Numbered from the stretch's first letter, positions 38,576-49,985 are shown. The stretch: DNA of 64,000 bases from Staphylococcus pettenkoferi (GCF_002902685.1 NZ_PPRN01000017.1:41745-105744), one strand, 5' to 3'. The notes: generated by a model from the letters alone, not told the origin. Numbers and translations: made by a program.

Positions 38576-38968
38576 ATATTGTGATATAATTTGAGGGAGT
38601 CAAATTTTAAGATTAATAATATCACAAGTAAGTAAAATGTGACATTTAGTTTTGGTTTTTAGGTTGAAATCGCCAACCAAAAATTATAAAATTCAATATG
38701 AGTCTTTCGAAATAAGAACGAATATACATAGTGACAAAGAAATCTCTGGAAACCCTGACATGACAGGGTTAGAGATAGATACATATTCTATCGTTGAAGG
38801 TGCTTGAACTTCAAGATAAGTAGCCGAGCGAAGGGTGTGTAGGCTAGGAATACAAGGGATAACCTAGTTTAAAGCTCGGCTTAAAGTGTGTGACAAAAAT
38901 TGTATGATTTGGCTCTAGAAATCAGCTTTTTCTTGAGCCATTTTCTAATTGAAAGTGAGGTGTACGAC
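38576..38968 (+). ncRNA. Structured leader or small RNA upstream of ytmP, class unknown
   Basis: An extended -10 promoter (TGA-TATAAT, 38582-38590) starts about 350 bases of transcript before ytmP. At least six consecutive hairpins can be drawn: TTTTGGTT/AACCAAAA (38650, 38675), AACCCTG/CAGGGTT (38751, 38764) extended by TCTCT/AGAGA, GATAGA/TCTATC (38774, 38787), TTGAAG/CTTCAA (38794, 38809), AGCCGAGC/GCTCGGCT (38822, 38874) enclosing CTAGG/CCTAG, and a terminator TGGCTC/GAGCCA (38910, 38935) with TTTTCT. The terminator ends just before the ytmP ribosome site. I do not recognise a riboswitch class. Confidence 0.6.
38910..38945 (+). terminator. Terminator immediately before ytmP
   Basis: TGGCTC-T-AGAAA (38910-38921) pairs with TTTCT-T-GAGCCA (38929-38940), then TTTTCT. 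About 12 base pairs with one T-T mismatch. It must be bypassed for readthrough into ytmP from this leader. Confidence 0.8.
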
Positions 38969-39760
38969 GTGGAGCAGTTCTACCAATTGGGTTGGACATT
39001 AGATTCAGCAGGTGGCGCGTCTGGTGAAGCTTATATGGCAGAGCAAGACGGTCAGAAGTTATTTTTAAAACGCAATTCGAATCCGTTTATCGCAGCATTA
39101 TCAGCAGAAGGTATTGTACCGAAGCTCGTATGGACGAAACGTATTGAAACAGGTGAAGTGGTAACTGCGCAACACTGGAAGAATGGTCGTGAGCTCACTT
39201 TTAATGAAATGCCACAAACACGTGTGACGAACCTTTTAAAGAAAATACATAGTTCTAAAACATTACTTAACATGTTGAAACGTATGGAAATGGAACCTAT
39301 CACACCTGAAATCATGCTCTCCAAGATTAATGCGTCATTGTCACGTGAAGTTTGGACCCATCATGTCGTACGTAAAGCGCTCACTTATTTAGAAGCGCAT
39401 ATACCGCAACTCGACCCACGTTTCTTCACTGTCGTACACGGAGATGTGAATCATAACAATTGGTTACTGTCAGATCACGATGAACTCTTCCTCGTAGACT
39501 GGGAGGATGCGATGATTGCAGACCCGGCTATTGATATCGGTATGTTGCTCTATAACTACGTGCCAGAATCTCAGTGGTCAGATTGGCTCGCTTGTTATGG
39601 TGTGAAAGAAACTCTTGATTTACAAAAACGAATGAAATGGTATACCGTAATTCAATCTATTGCAGTGATTCAATGGTACGAGGATCAGCAGCGCTTCAAA
39701 GATATGAATACTTGGTTAGAATTCTTAAACGAAATTATGAATCATAACGCGTTTATTTAA
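38969..39760 (+). CDS. ytmP: choline-kinase-like phosphotransferase YtmP
   Basis: A 263-residue protein of the APH/choline kinase fold. The catalytic loop VVHGDVNHNNWLL and metal-binding LVDWEDAMIADP are intact, and GGASGEAY with LFLKRNSNP forms the N-lobe. Substrate is unknown; members occur widely in Firmicutes beside trmB. The start is GTG 38969 after GAGGTG; an earlier frame opening at 38900 overlaps the terminator and is rejected. It is followed after 12 bases by trmB. Confidence 0.85.
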   Translation: MEQFYQLGWTLDSAGGASGEAYMAEQDGQKLFLKRNSNPFIAALSAEGIVPKLVWTKRIETGEVVTAQHWKNGRELTFNEMPQTRVTNLLKKIHSSKTLLNMLKRMEMEPITPEIMLSKINASLSREVWTHHVVRKALTYLEAHIPQLDPRFFTVVHGDVNHNNWLLSDHDELFLVDWEDAMIADPAIDIGMLLYNYVPESQWSDWLACYGVKETLDLQKRMKWYTVIQSIAVIQWYEDQQRFKDMNTWLEFLNEIMNHNAFI

Positions 39761-39772
39761 GGAGAATGAATG

Positions 39773-40414
39773 ATGAGAATGCGCTATAAACCGTGGGCAG
39801 AGGATTATTTGAAAGCCCATACTGACATTGTGGATATAGATGGCCAACATGCGAAACAACTCTCTCAATGGTTTGATCAGCAGCAACCGCTCTATATTGA
39901 AATTGGTTCTGGAAGAGGTCAGTTTATTACTACAATCGCTGCTCAACATCCGGAAATTAACTTTATTGCGATTGAACGTGAGAAGAATGTGATGGTTAAT
40001 ATTTTACGCGATGTCATTGATCAAGAGTTGACGAACTTGAAACTCATTTGTAATGACGCAGCGGAGTTAACAGATTACTTCAAGCCGCATGAAGTTGATC
40101 GTATTTTCCTTAATTTCTCAGATCCATGGCCGAAACGTCGCCATACGAAACGTCGTTTAACGTACCACACATTTTTAGCGATATATCAAGAGATACTTAA
40201 AGAAGACGGTGAAATTCATTTTAAAACTGACAATCGAGGATTATTTGCTTATAGTCTAGAAAGTATGTCTCAGTTCGGTATGTATTTTACTAAAATTAAT
40301 CTTAACCTACACGAAGAAGATGATGAGGATAATATCGAAACAGAGTACGAGCGTAAATTTGCAGATAAAGGCTCGCGAATTTATCGTATGGAAGCGCGCT
40401 TTCATCAATCCTAA
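39773..40414 (+). CDS. trmB: tRNA (guanine-N7-)-methyltransferase
   Basis: A 213-residue SAM methyltransferase forming m7G46 in t[13 protein letters not shown] is motif I, NFIAIER the acidic strand, and [18 protein letters not shown] is the TrmB-specific loop; FKTDNRGLF follows. The second of two tandem ATGs (39773) is preferred, 8 bases from GGAG and giving MRMRYKPW as in S. aureus. Operon with ytmP; ends at a terminator. Confidence 0.95.
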   Translation: MRMRYKPWAEDYLKAHTDIVDIDGQHAKQLSQWFDQQQPLYIEIGSGRGQFITTIAAQHPEINFIAIEREKNVMVNILRDVIDQELTNLKLICNDAAELTDYFKPHEVDRIFLNFSDPWPKRRHTKRRLTYHTFLAIYQEILKEDGEIHFKTDNRGLFAYSLESMSQFGMYFTKINLNLHEEDDEDNIETEYERKFADKGSRIYRMEARFHQS

Positions 40415-40440
40415 CTGTTCAATTATATAGTACTATTTAG

Positions 40441-40482
40441 AGAGTGAGTAGAATCGATGACGGTTCGTACTCGCTCTTTTTT
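40441..40482 (+). terminator. Terminator after trmB
   Basis: AGAGTGAGTA (40441-40450) pairs with TACTCGCTCT (40468-40477), followed by T-rich sequence. Confidence 0.88.
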
Positions 40483-40556
40483 GTTAAACCAGACATTTTA
40501 CTGACAAGAGAGACTATATTAATATAGATTTAAATGACAGTTTAAGAGGGGATATT

Positions 40557-41396
40557 ATGAAATTAGGACAGTTTACAATTCACTATCTCGATGGTGGCTA
40601 TACACACATGGATGGCGGGGCAATCTTTGGCGTTGTACCTAAACCGTTGTGGTCTAGAAAGATCGAATCCAATGACAAAAACCAGATTCCTCAACCGACG
40701 CATCCGTTACTCATTCAAACTCAAGATGCGAATATTGTCGTAGATACGGGAATCGGTAAAGGTAAGTTGACTGATAAACAACTGCGCAACTATGGTGTGA
40801 GTAACGAAAGCCGCCTTATCGAAGATTTAGCACAACATCATTTGAAGCCAGAAGACATCGATATGGTGCTCATGACGCACATGCATTTCGATCATGCTAC
40901 AGGCCTTACTGATAGTGAGGGGCATGCAGTGTTTCCAAATGCAACGCACTATATTCAACAAGATGAATGGGAAGAATTTCTCAATCCAAATATACGAAGC
41001 CAAGCGACATATTGGGCGATGAATCAAGGGGATTATCAAGAGCGAGTGAAGCTCTATCAGGATGCTGTGGAACCTTATCCTGGTATTAAGATGATACACA
41101 CAGGAGGCCATAGTTTCGGACATAGTATCATTACCTTCGAGAGTGAGGATGAACGCGCAGTGCATATGGCAGACATCTTCCCAACGCACGCGCACCTCAA
41201 TCCGTTATGGGTAACTGCTTACGATGATTATCCAATGGATTCTATTAGCGAGAAACAACACTACATTCAACAGTTTATAAATGATGAAACATGGTTCTTG
41301 TACTATCACGACCCAATGTATTTCGCGGTGAAATTTAATAGCGAAGATGGTAAAACGATTGAGAGTTCTATTATGCGAGAACATACGGATCAGTAA
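40557..41396 (+). CDS. metallo-beta-lactamase-fold hydrolase, YtnP-like
   Basis: A 279-residue hydrolase with the zinc motif H108-x-H110-x-D112-H113 (THMHFDHATGL), the second-site residues in HTGGHSFGHS and HMADIFPTHAH, and the Asp in VVDTGIGKGK. The size and insert match YtnP, described in Bacillus as an acyl-homoserine-lactone-degrading lactonase; physiological substrate here is unknown. ATG 40557 follows AAGAGGGG. It sits between two terminated or weakly linked units. Confidence 0.85.
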   Translation: MKLGQFTIHYLDGGYTHMDGGAIFGVVPKPLWSRKIESNDKNQIPQPTHPLLIQTQDANIVVDTGIGKGKLTDKQLRNYGVSNESRLIEDLAQHHLKPEDIDMVLMTHMHFDHATGLTDSEGHAVFPNATHYIQQDEWEEFLNPNIRSQATYWAMNQGDYQERVKLYQDAVEPYPGIKMIHTGGHSFGHSIITFESEDERAVHMADIFPTHAHLNPLWVTAYDDYPMDSISEKQHYIQQFINDETWFLYYHDPMYFAVKFNSEDGKTIESSIMREHTDQ

Positions 41397-41482
41397 AAAT
41401 GATTGTTGGTTTGATTAACAGAAGTGAGCGCTTTTGTTACATCAATGAATAAGACAGAGATGAATAGGGGAGTAGATAACAG

Positions 41483-42559
41483 ATGACTATAGATAAACAA
41501 AAGACGTTAGAACGCATGCAAGCATTAACAGAACTTCACGGCGCGCCTGGCTTTGAAGACGATGTAAAAGATTATATGATCCAACAAATGAAACCTTTCG
41601 TAGATGATTTCGTATATAACCGTTTAGGTGGTTTCTACGGCGTTAAACGTTCGAAGAAAAAGAATGCAAAACGTGTGATGGTAGCAGCACACATGGATGA
41701 AGTCGGCTTTATGCTCACTAACATTACAGACAACGGTATGTTGCAATTTACTAATCTCGGTGGCGTTGCTACTGACATTTGGCAAGGTCAACGGCTTCAA
41801 GTTAAGACACGTGAAGGTAAAAGTTATGTGGGTGTCGTATATAATATTCCGAAACATTTTCAAACGCAAGGAGATCGACCACCTAAAATTGAAGATTTAA
41901 TGCTTGATATCGGTAGTGCTTCAGCTGACGAAGTACGTGAACGTGGCATAGAGATAGGTGATAGTATTGTGCCTTATACTCCGTTCACACAACTTTCTGA
42001 GCATCGTTATACGAGCAAGGCTTGGGATAATCGTTACGGCTGTCTGATCGGTATCGAGTTGTTAGAGATGCTACAAGATGTTGAACTAGACGTGGATTTA
42101 TATGTCGGAGCGAATGTTCAAGAAGAAGTCGGCTTACGGGGTGCGCGTCCATCTGCAGAACTCATCGATCCGGACATCGCATTTGTCGTTGATTGTTCAC
42201 CAGCGAATGATATGCAAGGTAAACAGAAGTTATCAGGACAAATAGGCGCAGGTACATTGATCCGTATAAAAGATGGTACGATGATATTGAAACCGAACTT
42301 TAGAGATTATTTATTACAACTCGCTGATGAACATCAGATCACACATCAATATTATATTTCACCAGGTGGTACCGATGGGGGAGAGATCCATAAAGCGAAT
42401 ATCGGTGTACCAACTGCAGTTATAGGTATGTGTGCACGTTATATTCATAGCACTGAATCCGTCTTTGATATACGAGATTATGAGGCAGCACGCGCATTGC
42501 TTTACCAATCTGTGACTCAATTGGACGAAGAACAAATTGAACTTTTACAATATCGCTAA
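41483..42559 (+). CDS. ytoP: M42 family glutamyl/leucyl aminopeptidase (YtoP-like)
   Basis: A 358-residue dinuclear aminopeptidase. Metal and catalytic residues: H70 (AAHMDEVGF), D182 (AWDNRYG), E214/E215 (VQEEVGL), D237 (FVVDCSP) and H322 (YIHSTES). M42 enzymes form large tetrahedral particles degrading peptides in the cytosol. ATG 41483 has a GGGGAG site upstream. It probably forms an operon with ytpP, which starts 20 bases later, and it is followed by the ytpQ-ytpR set. Confidence 0.9.
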   Translation: MTIDKQKTLERMQALTELHGAPGFEDDVKDYMIQQMKPFVDDFVYNRLGGFYGVKRSKKKNAKRVMVAAHMDEVGFMLTNITDNGMLQFTNLGGVATDIWQGQRLQVKTREGKSYVGVVYNIPKHFQTQGDRPPKIEDLMLDIGSASADEVRERGIEIGDSIVPYTPFTQLSEHRYTSKAWDNRYGCLIGIELLEMLQDVELDVDLYVGANVQEEVGLRGARPSAELIDPDIAFVVDCSPANDMQGKQKLSGQIGAGTLIRIKDGTMILKPNFRDYLLQLADEHQITHQYYISPGGTDGGEIHKANIGVPTAVIGMCARYIHSTESVFDIRDYEAARALLYQSVTQLDEEQIELLQYR

Positions 42560-42578
42560 GTGAAAGAAGGTTGAAGTT

Positions 42579-42890
42579 ATGAAAAAGTTAGAAAATGAAC
42601 AACAGTTTGCAGACTATAAACGAGGTAAGGTCGTATTTATGTTCACAGCGACTTGGTGCCCAGATTGCAGAGTAATTGAACCCGATTTACCTCAATTAGA
42701 AGAAAAATATGACGACTTTGATTTCGTGTCAGTCGACCGTGATCAATTCATTGATTTATGCGCTCAGCATGATATTATGGGCATTCCGAGTTTCTTAGTC
42801 TATAGCAATGATGAGTTGTTAGGTAGCTACATCGGTAAAGAACGCAAATCTATCGAACAAATTGATCAATTCCTTTCTGAGTTAGCATAA
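42579..42890 (+). CDS. ytpP: thioredoxin-like protein YtpP
   Basis: A 103-residue thioredoxin fold with CPDC active site (C27, C30) in TATWCPDCRVIEP and the cis-proline in GIPSFLVY. Atypical dithiol motif compared with CGPC of thioredoxin. In Bacillus it belongs to the yto-ytp set and may reduce mixed disulfides; partner unknown. GAAAGAAGG ribosome region precedes ATG 42579. A hairpin follows. Confidence 0.88.
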   Translation: MKKLENEQQFADYKRGKVVFMFTATWCPDCRVIEPDLPQLEEKYDDFDFVSVDRDQFIDLCAQHDIMGIPSFLVYSNDELLGSYIGKERKSIEQIDQFLSELA

Positions 42891-42933
42891 GAAGCATAAA
42901 AGAGAGAGGAATTTCACTATAATGTTAAAAACA

Positions 42934-42973
42934 ATACCCTTACAAACCACTTTTTTTCTGTTCGTAAGGGTAT
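42934..42973 (+). terminator. Hairpin after ytpP
   Basis: ATACCCTTAC (42934-42943) pairs with GTAAGGGTAT (42964-42973); AT-rich but not a clean T-run follows, so it is a moderate terminator. Confidence 0.6.
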
Positions 42974-43018
42974 ATTTATTGTAAACTGTAGAGAGAAACG
43001 CTTAGAGGAGTGTTGAGT

Positions 43019-43882
43019 ATGAACGTCTTTCAAATGAGAGATAAACTTAAATCTCGCTTAAAGCATTTAGATGTTAAATTTAGTTACGATCGTGAAGAAG
43101 AAACTTTACGTATCTATCGTACTGATAATCATAAAGGTGTAACGGTAAAGCTACAATCTATCGTTGCTAAATATAAAGAACAAAAAGAAGATATCGTAGA
43201 CGAAATTGTCTATTATGTGGAAGAAGCTATTTCACAAATGGGTGGCACAGCCTTAGAAGACTTAGATGATATCAAAGTGATGCCTGTCATGAGAGCACCG
43301 AGCTTTCAAAAAGAAAATAATGAAGGCACACCTTTCGTTTACGAAGAACATACTGCAGAAACATTAACTTACTATGCGTTAGATCTCGGTAAATCTTATC
43401 GCTTAATCGATGAAGACATGTTGAAAGAACTTCAAATTACGAAACAACAACTGAAAGAAATGGCATTATTTAATGTCCGTAAATTAGATAATCCCTATAA
43501 GACTGATGAAGTGAAAGGGAATATCTTTTATTTTGTCAATTCCAATGATGGTTATGATGCAAGTCGTATTCTCAACACGCGTTTTCTTAACGAATTCGAG
43601 CAACAGTGTGAAGGAGAAATGCTTGTCGCAATTCCTCACCAAGATGTGTTGATCATCGCAGATATTCGCAACAAGACTGGATATGACGTGATGGCACATT
43701 TAACGATGGAATTCTTCACTAAAGGGCTTGTGCCTATTACTTCACTATCATTTGGCTATGAAGAAGGTCATTTAGAGCCTATCTTTATTCTAGGTAAAAA
43801 TAATAAACAAAAGAGAAATCCTAACGTGATTCAACGCTTAGAGGCGACACGTCAGAAATATAACAATAAAGATCAGAAATAA
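43019..43882 (+). CDS. ytpQ: DUF1444 family protein YtpQ
   Basis: A 287-residue soluble protein of the DUF1444 family, typical of Bacillales between ytpP and ytpR. No membrane helix or catalytic motif is obvious; the sequence is mixed alpha/beta. ATG 43019 lies 8 bases after AGAGGAG; the GTG at 43010 overlaps the ribosome site and is rejected. It runs 12 bases ahead of ytpR, so they are probably cotranscribed. Function unknown. Confidence 0.8.
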   Translation: MNVFQMRDKLKSRLKHLDVKFSYDREEETLRIYRTDNHKGVTVKLQSIVAKYKEQKEDIVDEIVYYVEEAISQMGGTALEDLDDIKVMPVMRAPSFQKENNEGTPFVYEEHTAETLTYYALDLGKSYRLIDEDMLKELQITKQQLKEMALFNVRKLDNPYKTDEVKGNIFYFVNSNDGYDASRILNTRFLNEFEQQCEGEMLVAIPHQDVLIIADIRNKTGYDVMAHLTMEFFTKGLVPITSLSFGYEEGHLEPIFILGKNNKQKRNPNVIQRLEATRQKYNNKDQK

Positions 43883-43894
43883 GGAGTTTGTTCA

Positions 43895-44491
43895 ATGAAT
43901 TTATTCTATAATCCTGAAGGCGTAGGGGATGTTGCATTTCTTCAATTAGAACCTGTAACAGGCCCTGTTAATTATGACAAGAAAGGAAATGTTGTAACGC
44001 TTTATCAAGAAGATCAAGTTGTCGGATTTAATATCTTTGAAGCTAGTAAAGCGGGTGTTGAAGGGAACGGACATATTAAGTTAACAGAAGGTCTCGTAAA
44101 TGCTTTTCAACAACAACTTGACCAAGCAGGAGTAAATTATCAATTATCTGTTGATTTATCACCTAAATTTGTCGTGGGATACGTCGCAAGCAAGGAAAAA
44201 CATCCGAATGCGGATAAATTAAGCATTCTTAAAGTCGATATCGGTGATGAGGAATTACAAATTGTATGTGGTGCACCTAACGTTGAAGCGGAGCAAAAAG
44301 TTGTGGTTGCTAAAGTAGGTGCAGTAATGCCAAGTGGTATGGTGATTAAAGATGCTGAACTTAGAGGCGTACCAAGTAGTGGAATGGTATGCTCGATGAA
44401 AGAACTGAACTTACCTAATGCACCGAAAGAAAAAGGAATCATGGTGCTAGATGACAGTTATTCAGTAGGTCAACCGTTTTTCGAAGACTAA
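43895..44491 (+). CDS. ytpR: tRNA-binding OB-fold protein YtpR
   Basis: A 198-residue protein whose C-terminal half is an EMAP/Arc1p-type tRNA-binding domain: [35 protein letters not shown] and [16 protein letters not shown]. It resembles the domain at the N-terminus of bacterial PheT. The role is not known; it could bind tRNA. GGAG lies just before ATG 43895. It leads into the translocase gene after 18 bases. Confidence 0.9.
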   Translation: MNLFYNPEGVGDVAFLQLEPVTGPVNYDKKGNVVTLYQEDQVVGFNIFEASKAGVEGNGHIKLTEGLVNAFQQQLDQAGVNYQLSVDLSPKFVVGYVASKEKHPNADKLSILKVDIGDEELQIVCGAPNVEAEQKVVVAKVGAVMPSGMVIKDAELRGVPSSGMVCSMKELNLPNAPKEKGIMVLDDSYSVGQPFFED

Positions 44492-44509
44492 AAGGAGGTA
44501 ACGAACAGT

Positions 44510-47500
44510 ATGAGCTGGTTCGATAAATTATTTGGAGAACAAGATAATCCTAATAAAGATTATCTCAACAAACGTAGCCATAGAAGACAAAAAGCCAAAT
44601 ATGATCAACAACATACGTTATTACCTCAAAATAATGATATTTATGAACGACCTAAAGGTAAGTTTAGATTTCCAATGCGCGTGCTAGAAGAGGAGCAACA
44701 TGAAACAACTTCACACGAGGAATTAAGTGAAGAGAGATTTACGCCACATCAACAAGAAGAAGATACAACACCTTCACGTTCTAGAAAAAGACATCGTCAT
44801 CGCGTTGATCACCATGTTCAAGAGCACAATGATGATGCGCCATCATTTGAACGTGCAAGCGCTTCAACACGTACGCAACGCCAAACTCAACCGAATAGTT
44901 CACATCAACGTAAAAGTATTCAGACTGAAGCATTACGTGCACATTCTAAACGAGGTCAAGATACGCAACCTCGTAACTATGCGACAAGAGAGTTCAAAGC
45001 ATCTGAAGTACCATCAGCGATCTTTGGAACGCATCAACGAAGAAAGCTTGATAATGGTGTGATTCCACCGGTTGAAGACGAGCAATCTCACGAAAATCAA
45101 CAGCATGATAAAAGTTACCGGACGCAAGATACTGATGCATTAAATTATTCTGATAAAGAGGGGAATAACCGTAGCGCGTCTTCAGAAACGAATACGCAGT
45201 CCTCTCAATCTTCTCAGAATGAGCAAGCTTCACAACCAGAACGTAGCGAGCAGCAGACTGAAGCGGCTGCATCACGTTCTCGCGATGCATCAAGAAATAG
45301 CACAACACAGCGTTCAAATACACGTGCACGTTCCCGCAATAATACGATTAATATTGAAAATATTTATGCTTCTCAAATCGTGGAAGAAATTCGTCGTGAA
45401 CGTGAACGCAAAGTGCTACAAAAACGTCAGTTTAAGAAAGCATTACAACAGAAACGTCAACAACAACACGATGAAGAAGAGGATAGCGTACAACGAGCCA
45501 TTGATGAAATGTATGCTAATCAGGCGAAACGTTACATAGGTGAAAGCTCACTAGACGAGGACACAGACAATCAAGAATCACTACAACAAGGTGAGACAGA
45601 TACTGACGTTAATGAAGATTCCACTTCTCATTTTAACTATGAAGAGGTGAATCTGGATGATGTGCGTAATGTGCAACAGTTAGACGATAACGATGTCATA
45701 GTAGATGTCACTGCTACAGATTCTGCAAATGAGCATGCGATTCAAGAGCCAACTTCAGAATCACATCATCTTTCTGACAAAGCGGATACGGCTAATCAGT
45801 CAGAAGAGGAGATGGAAAGTCAAGAAGTAGACGGCAGTGTGGAGGATGTTCAAGAACCTCAACAAACATCGCAAACGTCTCAAGATAATGCTAACGTGCA
45901 TGCTCAATCTTATGATGGTTTCAATAATCAAGAGGTAACTGATGCACAGTACCGTGATTTAGAAGAGGATGAGTCTCAAGATCAAGCAGAGCATCTTGCA
46001 GAGTCAAACGAGGTTAAAAATGACGATGAAACAGAGTACTCTGAGGATATGACGTCACCTCAAAACGACTTAGATGCAGAAGATGAAGCGAATGATACAA
46101 CAACGCCTCAACAAGAAGACGTGCAGCAACAAGAGGATGAGCAATCTCAACTTAAAAAAACAAAAGATGATCAACCGTTAGTAGATGACTCAGACTATGT
46201 AGCCGATAAAAAGGATTCTACAGAACATCAAGATTTAGCTAATGTAACTACGACGAACCCAAATCAAGAAGAACAAGCACAGTCAGATGAGCAAGTCACT
46301 ACATCAGATGGGGAACACGATGACGACAAACAGGAAGAATCATCTCATTCAGAAGAACGCAAGCAAGGTCAACAACAATCTCAGTCACAAGATCAGAAAG
46401 TTCAACATGCGGCATCTAAGCAAAAACCAAAAATACGTAAAGGTGCAAAACCGTTTAACGTCTTAATGACACCATCAGATCGCAAACGTGCAATGAATCG
46501 TAAGAAGAAAGATTATACAGTTAAAGAGCCAGAGTTGAAACCTGAAATGAAACCAACTCATACGCAACAAGCTCGCACAAGTGAAACACCATCATCCACT
46601 CACTCAACGAGCGCACCAATGGCTTATGAAAATGACTCTCACCAAAATGACACACAAGAATCTGAAACAGATACTGTAACTAAAGCTGAAACTCAAAGCC
46701 ATGCACAACAACAGAATGATGAGACTTCTAATACACACACTGATACGAGTCGTGAATCTTCTGAAGCGCATCATAAACATGAACAAGACGTCAATAATCA
46801 TTTAGGTGTTGAAACGGATACGCAATATAGAGATAGTGAAGCGCAATCATCAACGCATGATTCTATGCATGCACATGAACAGAATGAACACCAACAACAG
46901 CGTAGGCAACAACCTTTTAATCAACAAACTCAAGTAAGTGGCGAAAGTTACAATGAGGATCAAGAAGAGAACAGTACAAATCTTCAGCAAGATGATCAAA
47001 TACAACAGCCTTATGTACAGCCATCTCAAGAAATGAATGGAAGCCAAAACGATGTCCCTGAAAATGACAACGCAAATACTCAAAATATGGCAGATACACA
47101 ACAAACGGGAGTGGCTACACGTCAACAAGAAGCATCATCTACACAACAACCGAAGCAACAAATTCGCAAAGGGCCGAATTTGAACTTGCCAAATATCAAT
47201 TTACTAGAAGAGCCGGAAGCACATGAAATTGATGAGACGTGGATTAATGAGAAGAAAGAAGAACTCAATGATGCGTTCTACTACTTCAATGTGCCAGCCG
47301 AAGTTCAACACGTTACTGAAGGTCCAAGTGTGACGCGCTTCGAACTTTCCGTTGAAAAGGGTGTGAAAGTCTCACGCATCACGGCACTTCAAGATGATAT
47401 TAAGATGGCACTTGCGGCGAAAGATATTCGCATCGAAGCGCCGATACCAGGCACGAGCTTAGTCGGTATTGAAGTACCTAATAATTCAGCTACGAAAGTG

Positions 47501-48565
47501 AATTTACGCTCTATTATTGAAACAGATACCTTTAAGAATGCAGAGTCTAAGTTAACCGTAGCGATGGGCTATCGCATCAATAATGAACCATTATTGATGG
47601 ATATTGCGAAGACACCTCACGCACTCATTGCTGGTGCAACAGGTTCAGGTAAATCGGTATGTATCAATAGTATATTGATGTCTTTACTATATAAGAATCA
47701 CCCAGAAGAGTTACGTCTATTACTCATTGATCCTAAGATGGTTGAACTTGCACCTTACAACGATTTACCTCATCTTGTATCGCCGGTAATTACTGACGTT
47801 AAAGCGGCAACACAAAGCTTGAAATGGGCTGTGGACGAGATGGAACGCCGTTATAAATTATTTGCGAAATACCATGTGCGTAACATCACTGCTTTTAATA
47901 AGAAAGCTGCGTACGAAGATCGTATGCCTAAAATTGTAATCGTTATCGATGAGTTAGCAGATCTTATGATGATGTCACCACAAGAGGTTGAGCAATCGAT
48001 TGCACGTATCGCTCAAAAAGCGCGTGCATGTGGTATTCACATGTTAGTAGCCACACAACGTCCTTCAGTGAATGTCATCACAGGACTGATTAAAGCTAAC
48101 ATTCCGACACGTATCGCCTTCATGGTTTCTTCAAGTGTCGATTCACGCACGATTTTAGATAGCGGCGGTGCTGAACGACTCTTAGGTTATGGTGATATGT
48201 TGTATCTCGGAAGCGGTATGAATAAACCAATTCGAGTTCAAGGTACCTTTGTTTCTGATGAGGAAATTGATGAGGTTGTCGACTACATTAAGAAACAACG
48301 TGAACCAGATTATCTATTTGAAGAGCAAGAACTGTTAAAGAAAAACGAAAATCAACCTAAAGATGAACTCTTTATGGATGTATGTCACTTTATGGTTCAA
48401 GAGGGTAATATATCAACTTCACTTATACAAAGACATTTCCAAATTGGATATAATCGTGCAGCACGTATCGTAGACCAACTAGAGCAACTCGGTTATATCT
48501 CAGGAGCAAACGGGTCTAAACCACGAGATGTATATATAACCGAAGCTGATTTAGAACAGATTTAA
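44510..48565 (+). CDS. sftA: FtsK/SpoIIIE-type DNA translocase, SftA subgroup, with long acidic linker
   Basis: A 1351-residue translocase. It has no membrane helices; residues 1-60 are a soluble N-terminus (RFPMRVLEE), 60-885 is a low-complexity Gln/Asp/Glu/Ser-rich linker, and 886-1290 is the ATPase with Walker A GATGSGKS (1042-1049) and Walker [14 protein letters not shown]. The C-terminus (about 1290-1351) is a winged-helix gamma domain that reads KOPS-type sequences. The lack of membrane helices makes it SftA/YtpS-like, equivalent to the staphylococcal gene called ftsK. It clears DNA from the division septum. GGAGGT precedes ATG. Confidence 0.9.
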   Translation: MSWFDKLFGEQDNPNKDYLNKRSHRRQKAKYDQQHTLLPQNNDIYERPKGKFRFPMRVLEEEQHETTSHEELSEERFTPHQQEEDTTPSRSRKRHRHRVDHHVQEHNDDAPSFERASASTRTQRQTQPNSSHQRKSIQTEALRAHSKRGQDTQPRNYATREFKASEVPSAIFGTHQRRKLDNGVIPPVEDEQSHENQQHDKSYRTQDTDALNYSDKEGNNRSASSETNTQSSQSSQNEQASQPERSEQQTEAAASRSRDASRNSTTQRSNTRARSRNNTINIENIYASQIVEEIRRERERKVLQKRQFKKALQQKRQQQHDEEEDSVQRAIDEMYANQAKRYIGESSLDEDTDNQESLQQGETDTDVNEDSTSHFNYEEVNLDDVRNVQQLDDNDVIVDVTATDSANEHAIQEPTSESHHLSDKADTANQSEEEMESQEVDGSVEDVQEPQQTSQTSQDNANVHAQSYDGFNNQEVTDAQYRDLEEDESQDQAEHLAESNEVKNDDETEYSEDMTSPQNDLDAEDEANDTTTPQQEDVQQQEDEQSQLKKTKDDQPLVDDSDYVADKKDSTEHQDLANVTTTNPNQEEQAQSDEQVTTSDGEHDDDKQEESSHSEERKQGQQQSQSQDQKVQHAASKQKPKIRKGAKPFNVLMTPSDRKRAMNRKKKDYTVKEPELKPEMKPTHTQQARTSETPSSTHSTSAPMAYENDSHQNDTQESETDTVTKAETQSHAQQQNDETSNTHTDTSRESSEAHHKHEQDVNNHLGVETDTQYRDSEAQSSTHDSMHAHEQNEHQQQRRQQPFNQQTQVSGESYNEDQEENSTNLQQDDQIQQPYVQPSQEMNGSQNDVPENDNANTQNMADTQQTGVATRQQEASSTQQPKQQIRKGPNLNLPNINLLEEPEAHEIDETWINEKKEELNDAFYYFNVPAEVQHVTEGPSVTRFELSVEKGVKVSRITALQDDIKMALAAKDIRIEAPIPGTSLVGIEVPNNSATKVNLRSIIETDTFKNAESKLTVAMGYRINNEPLLMDIAKTPHALIAGATGSGKSVCINSILMSLLYKNHPEELRLLLIDPKMVELAPYNDLPHLVSPVITDVKAATQSLKWAVDEMERRYKLFAKYHVRNITAFNKKAAYEDRMPKIVIVIDELADLMMMSPQEVEQSIARIAQKARACGIHMLVATQRPSVNVITGLIKANIPTRIAFMVSSSVDSRTILDSGGAERLLGYGDMLYLGSGMNKPIRVQGTFVSDEEIDEVVDYIKKQREPDYLFEEQELLKKNENQPKDELFMDVCHFMVQEGNISTSLIQRHFQIGYNRAARIVDQLEQLGYISGANGSKPRDVYITEADLEQI

Positions 48566-48591
48566 TTAAAGGATTTAAGGAGTTGTTAATT

Positions 48592-49905
48592 ATGACCCAC
48601 TATCACTTCGTTGGTATCAAAGGCTCAGGGATGAGTTCTTTAGCTCAAATCATGCACGATTTAGGCCATGAAGTTCAAGGCTCAGATATCGATCAGTATG
48701 TGTTTACCGAAGTGGCTTTAAAAAATAAAGGAATCAAAGTACTTCCTTTCAGTGCGGACAATATTCACGAAGGTATGACCGTGATTCAAGGGAATGCATT
48801 TCCAGATACACATGAAGAAATTGTCAGAGCACGTGATTTAAACTTAGAAATTATTCGTTATCATGATTTCTTAGCTCACGTGATTAATCAATACACATCA
48901 GTGGCAGTGACTGGTGCACACGGCAAAACGTCAACAACAGGATTATTATCTCACGTGATGAATGGCGACAAGAAGACGTCATTCCTCATCGGTGACGGCA
49001 CTGGTTTAGGTATTCCAGCGAGCGATTACTTTGCTTTTGAAGCCTGTGAATACCGTCGTCATTTCCTCAGCTATCATCCTGACTATGCGATCATGACGAA
49101 CGTGGATTTTGACCATCCAGATTACTTTAAAGACATTGATGATGTATTCAGTGCTTTCCAAGAAATGGCTGATAATGTTAAAAAAGCGATTATTGCGTGG
49201 GGCGGAGACGACTATCTCCGTAAGTTATCTGTGGACGTCCCTGTTTATTACTATGGGTTAGATAGTGATAATGATATTTATGCGCAAAATATTCAAATTA
49301 GTGATGTAGGTACACAATTTGATGTTTATATCGAAGGTAAATATTACGATACTTTCTTATCTCCTCAATATGGTGATCATAATATTCTCAATGCGCTTGC
49401 TGTAATTGCAGTATGTTATTTCGAAAGTTTAGATGTTGAGAATATTAAAGAAGCGTTAGAAACATTTGGCGGCGTTAAACGTCGTTTCAATGAGTCAGAG
49501 CTTGGAGATCAGGTTCTTGTTGACGATTATGCTCACCATCCGAGAGAGATTAATGCTACAATTGAATCAGCACGTAAGAAATATCCGAACAAGAAAGTTA
49601 TTTCAGTCTTTCAACCGCACACATTCACACGTACGCAAGCCTTTCTCGATGAATTTGCGGAAAGCTTAAGCGAGTCAGATCATGTCTTCCTATGCGACAT
49701 TTTTGGCTCTATACGTGAGAACAGTGGCGAACTAACGATTCAAGATTTAATCGATCGAATCGATGGGGCGCAGTTGATCAGCGAAGATACGGTCGATCAA
49801 CTCGATGACTATCCTTCCGCTGTCATCTTGTTCATGGGTGCAGGAGACATTCAGAAAGTCTTACGTGCCTATACCGCACATGCTGGTAAAATAACTGAAT
49901 TTTAA
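48592..49905 (+). CDS. murC: UDP-N-acetylmuramate--L-alanine ligase
   Basis: A 437-residue Mur ligase adding the first amino acid of the stem peptide. [15 protein letters not shown] is the UDP-binding motif, the P-loop [10 protein letters not shown] begins near residue 108, [10 protein letters not shown] is the metal/ATP segment, and [11 protein letters not shown] completes the C-domain. ATG 48592 follows AAGGAG; an in-frame ATG slightly upstream (48583) is rejected. It follows sftA, as in Bacillus. Confidence 0.97.
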   Translation: MTHYHFVGIKGSGMSSLAQIMHDLGHEVQGSDIDQYVFTEVALKNKGIKVLPFSADNIHEGMTVIQGNAFPDTHEEIVRARDLNLEIIRYHDFLAHVINQYTSVAVTGAHGKTSTTGLLSHVMNGDKKTSFLIGDGTGLGIPASDYFAFEACEYRRHFLSYHPDYAIMTNVDFDHPDYFKDIDDVFSAFQEMADNVKKAIIAWGGDDYLRKLSVDVPVYYYGLDSDNDIYAQNIQISDVGTQFDVYIEGKYYDTFLSPQYGDHNILNALAVIAVCYFESLDVENIKEALETFGGVKRRFNESELGDQVLVDDYAHHPREINATIESARKKYPNKKVISVFQPHTFTRTQAFLDEFAESLSESDHVFLCDIFGSIRENSGELTIQDLIDRIDGAQLISEDTVDQLDDYPSAVILFMGAGDIQKVLRAYTAHAGKITEF

Positions 49906-49985
49906 TACCATAACTGATGTTTATGTTAAAATAAGTTGGGTATTTAAAATAAATAACAACATATGTATTTTAGGAGGCGTTTTTA

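Noticed and set aside
42922..42984. 20-codon hydrophobic frame after ytpP
   Set aside because: The frame is made by the two arms and loop of the hairpin at 42934-42973; no ribosome site at a suitable distance.
44727..45539. Long alternative-frame reads within sftA
   Set aside because: They are low-complexity shadows of the Gln/His-rich linker, without ribosome sites.
46604..47128. Hydrophobic minus-strand frames in the sftA linker
   Set aside because: They mirror the acidic linker codons on the opposite strand; no start context.
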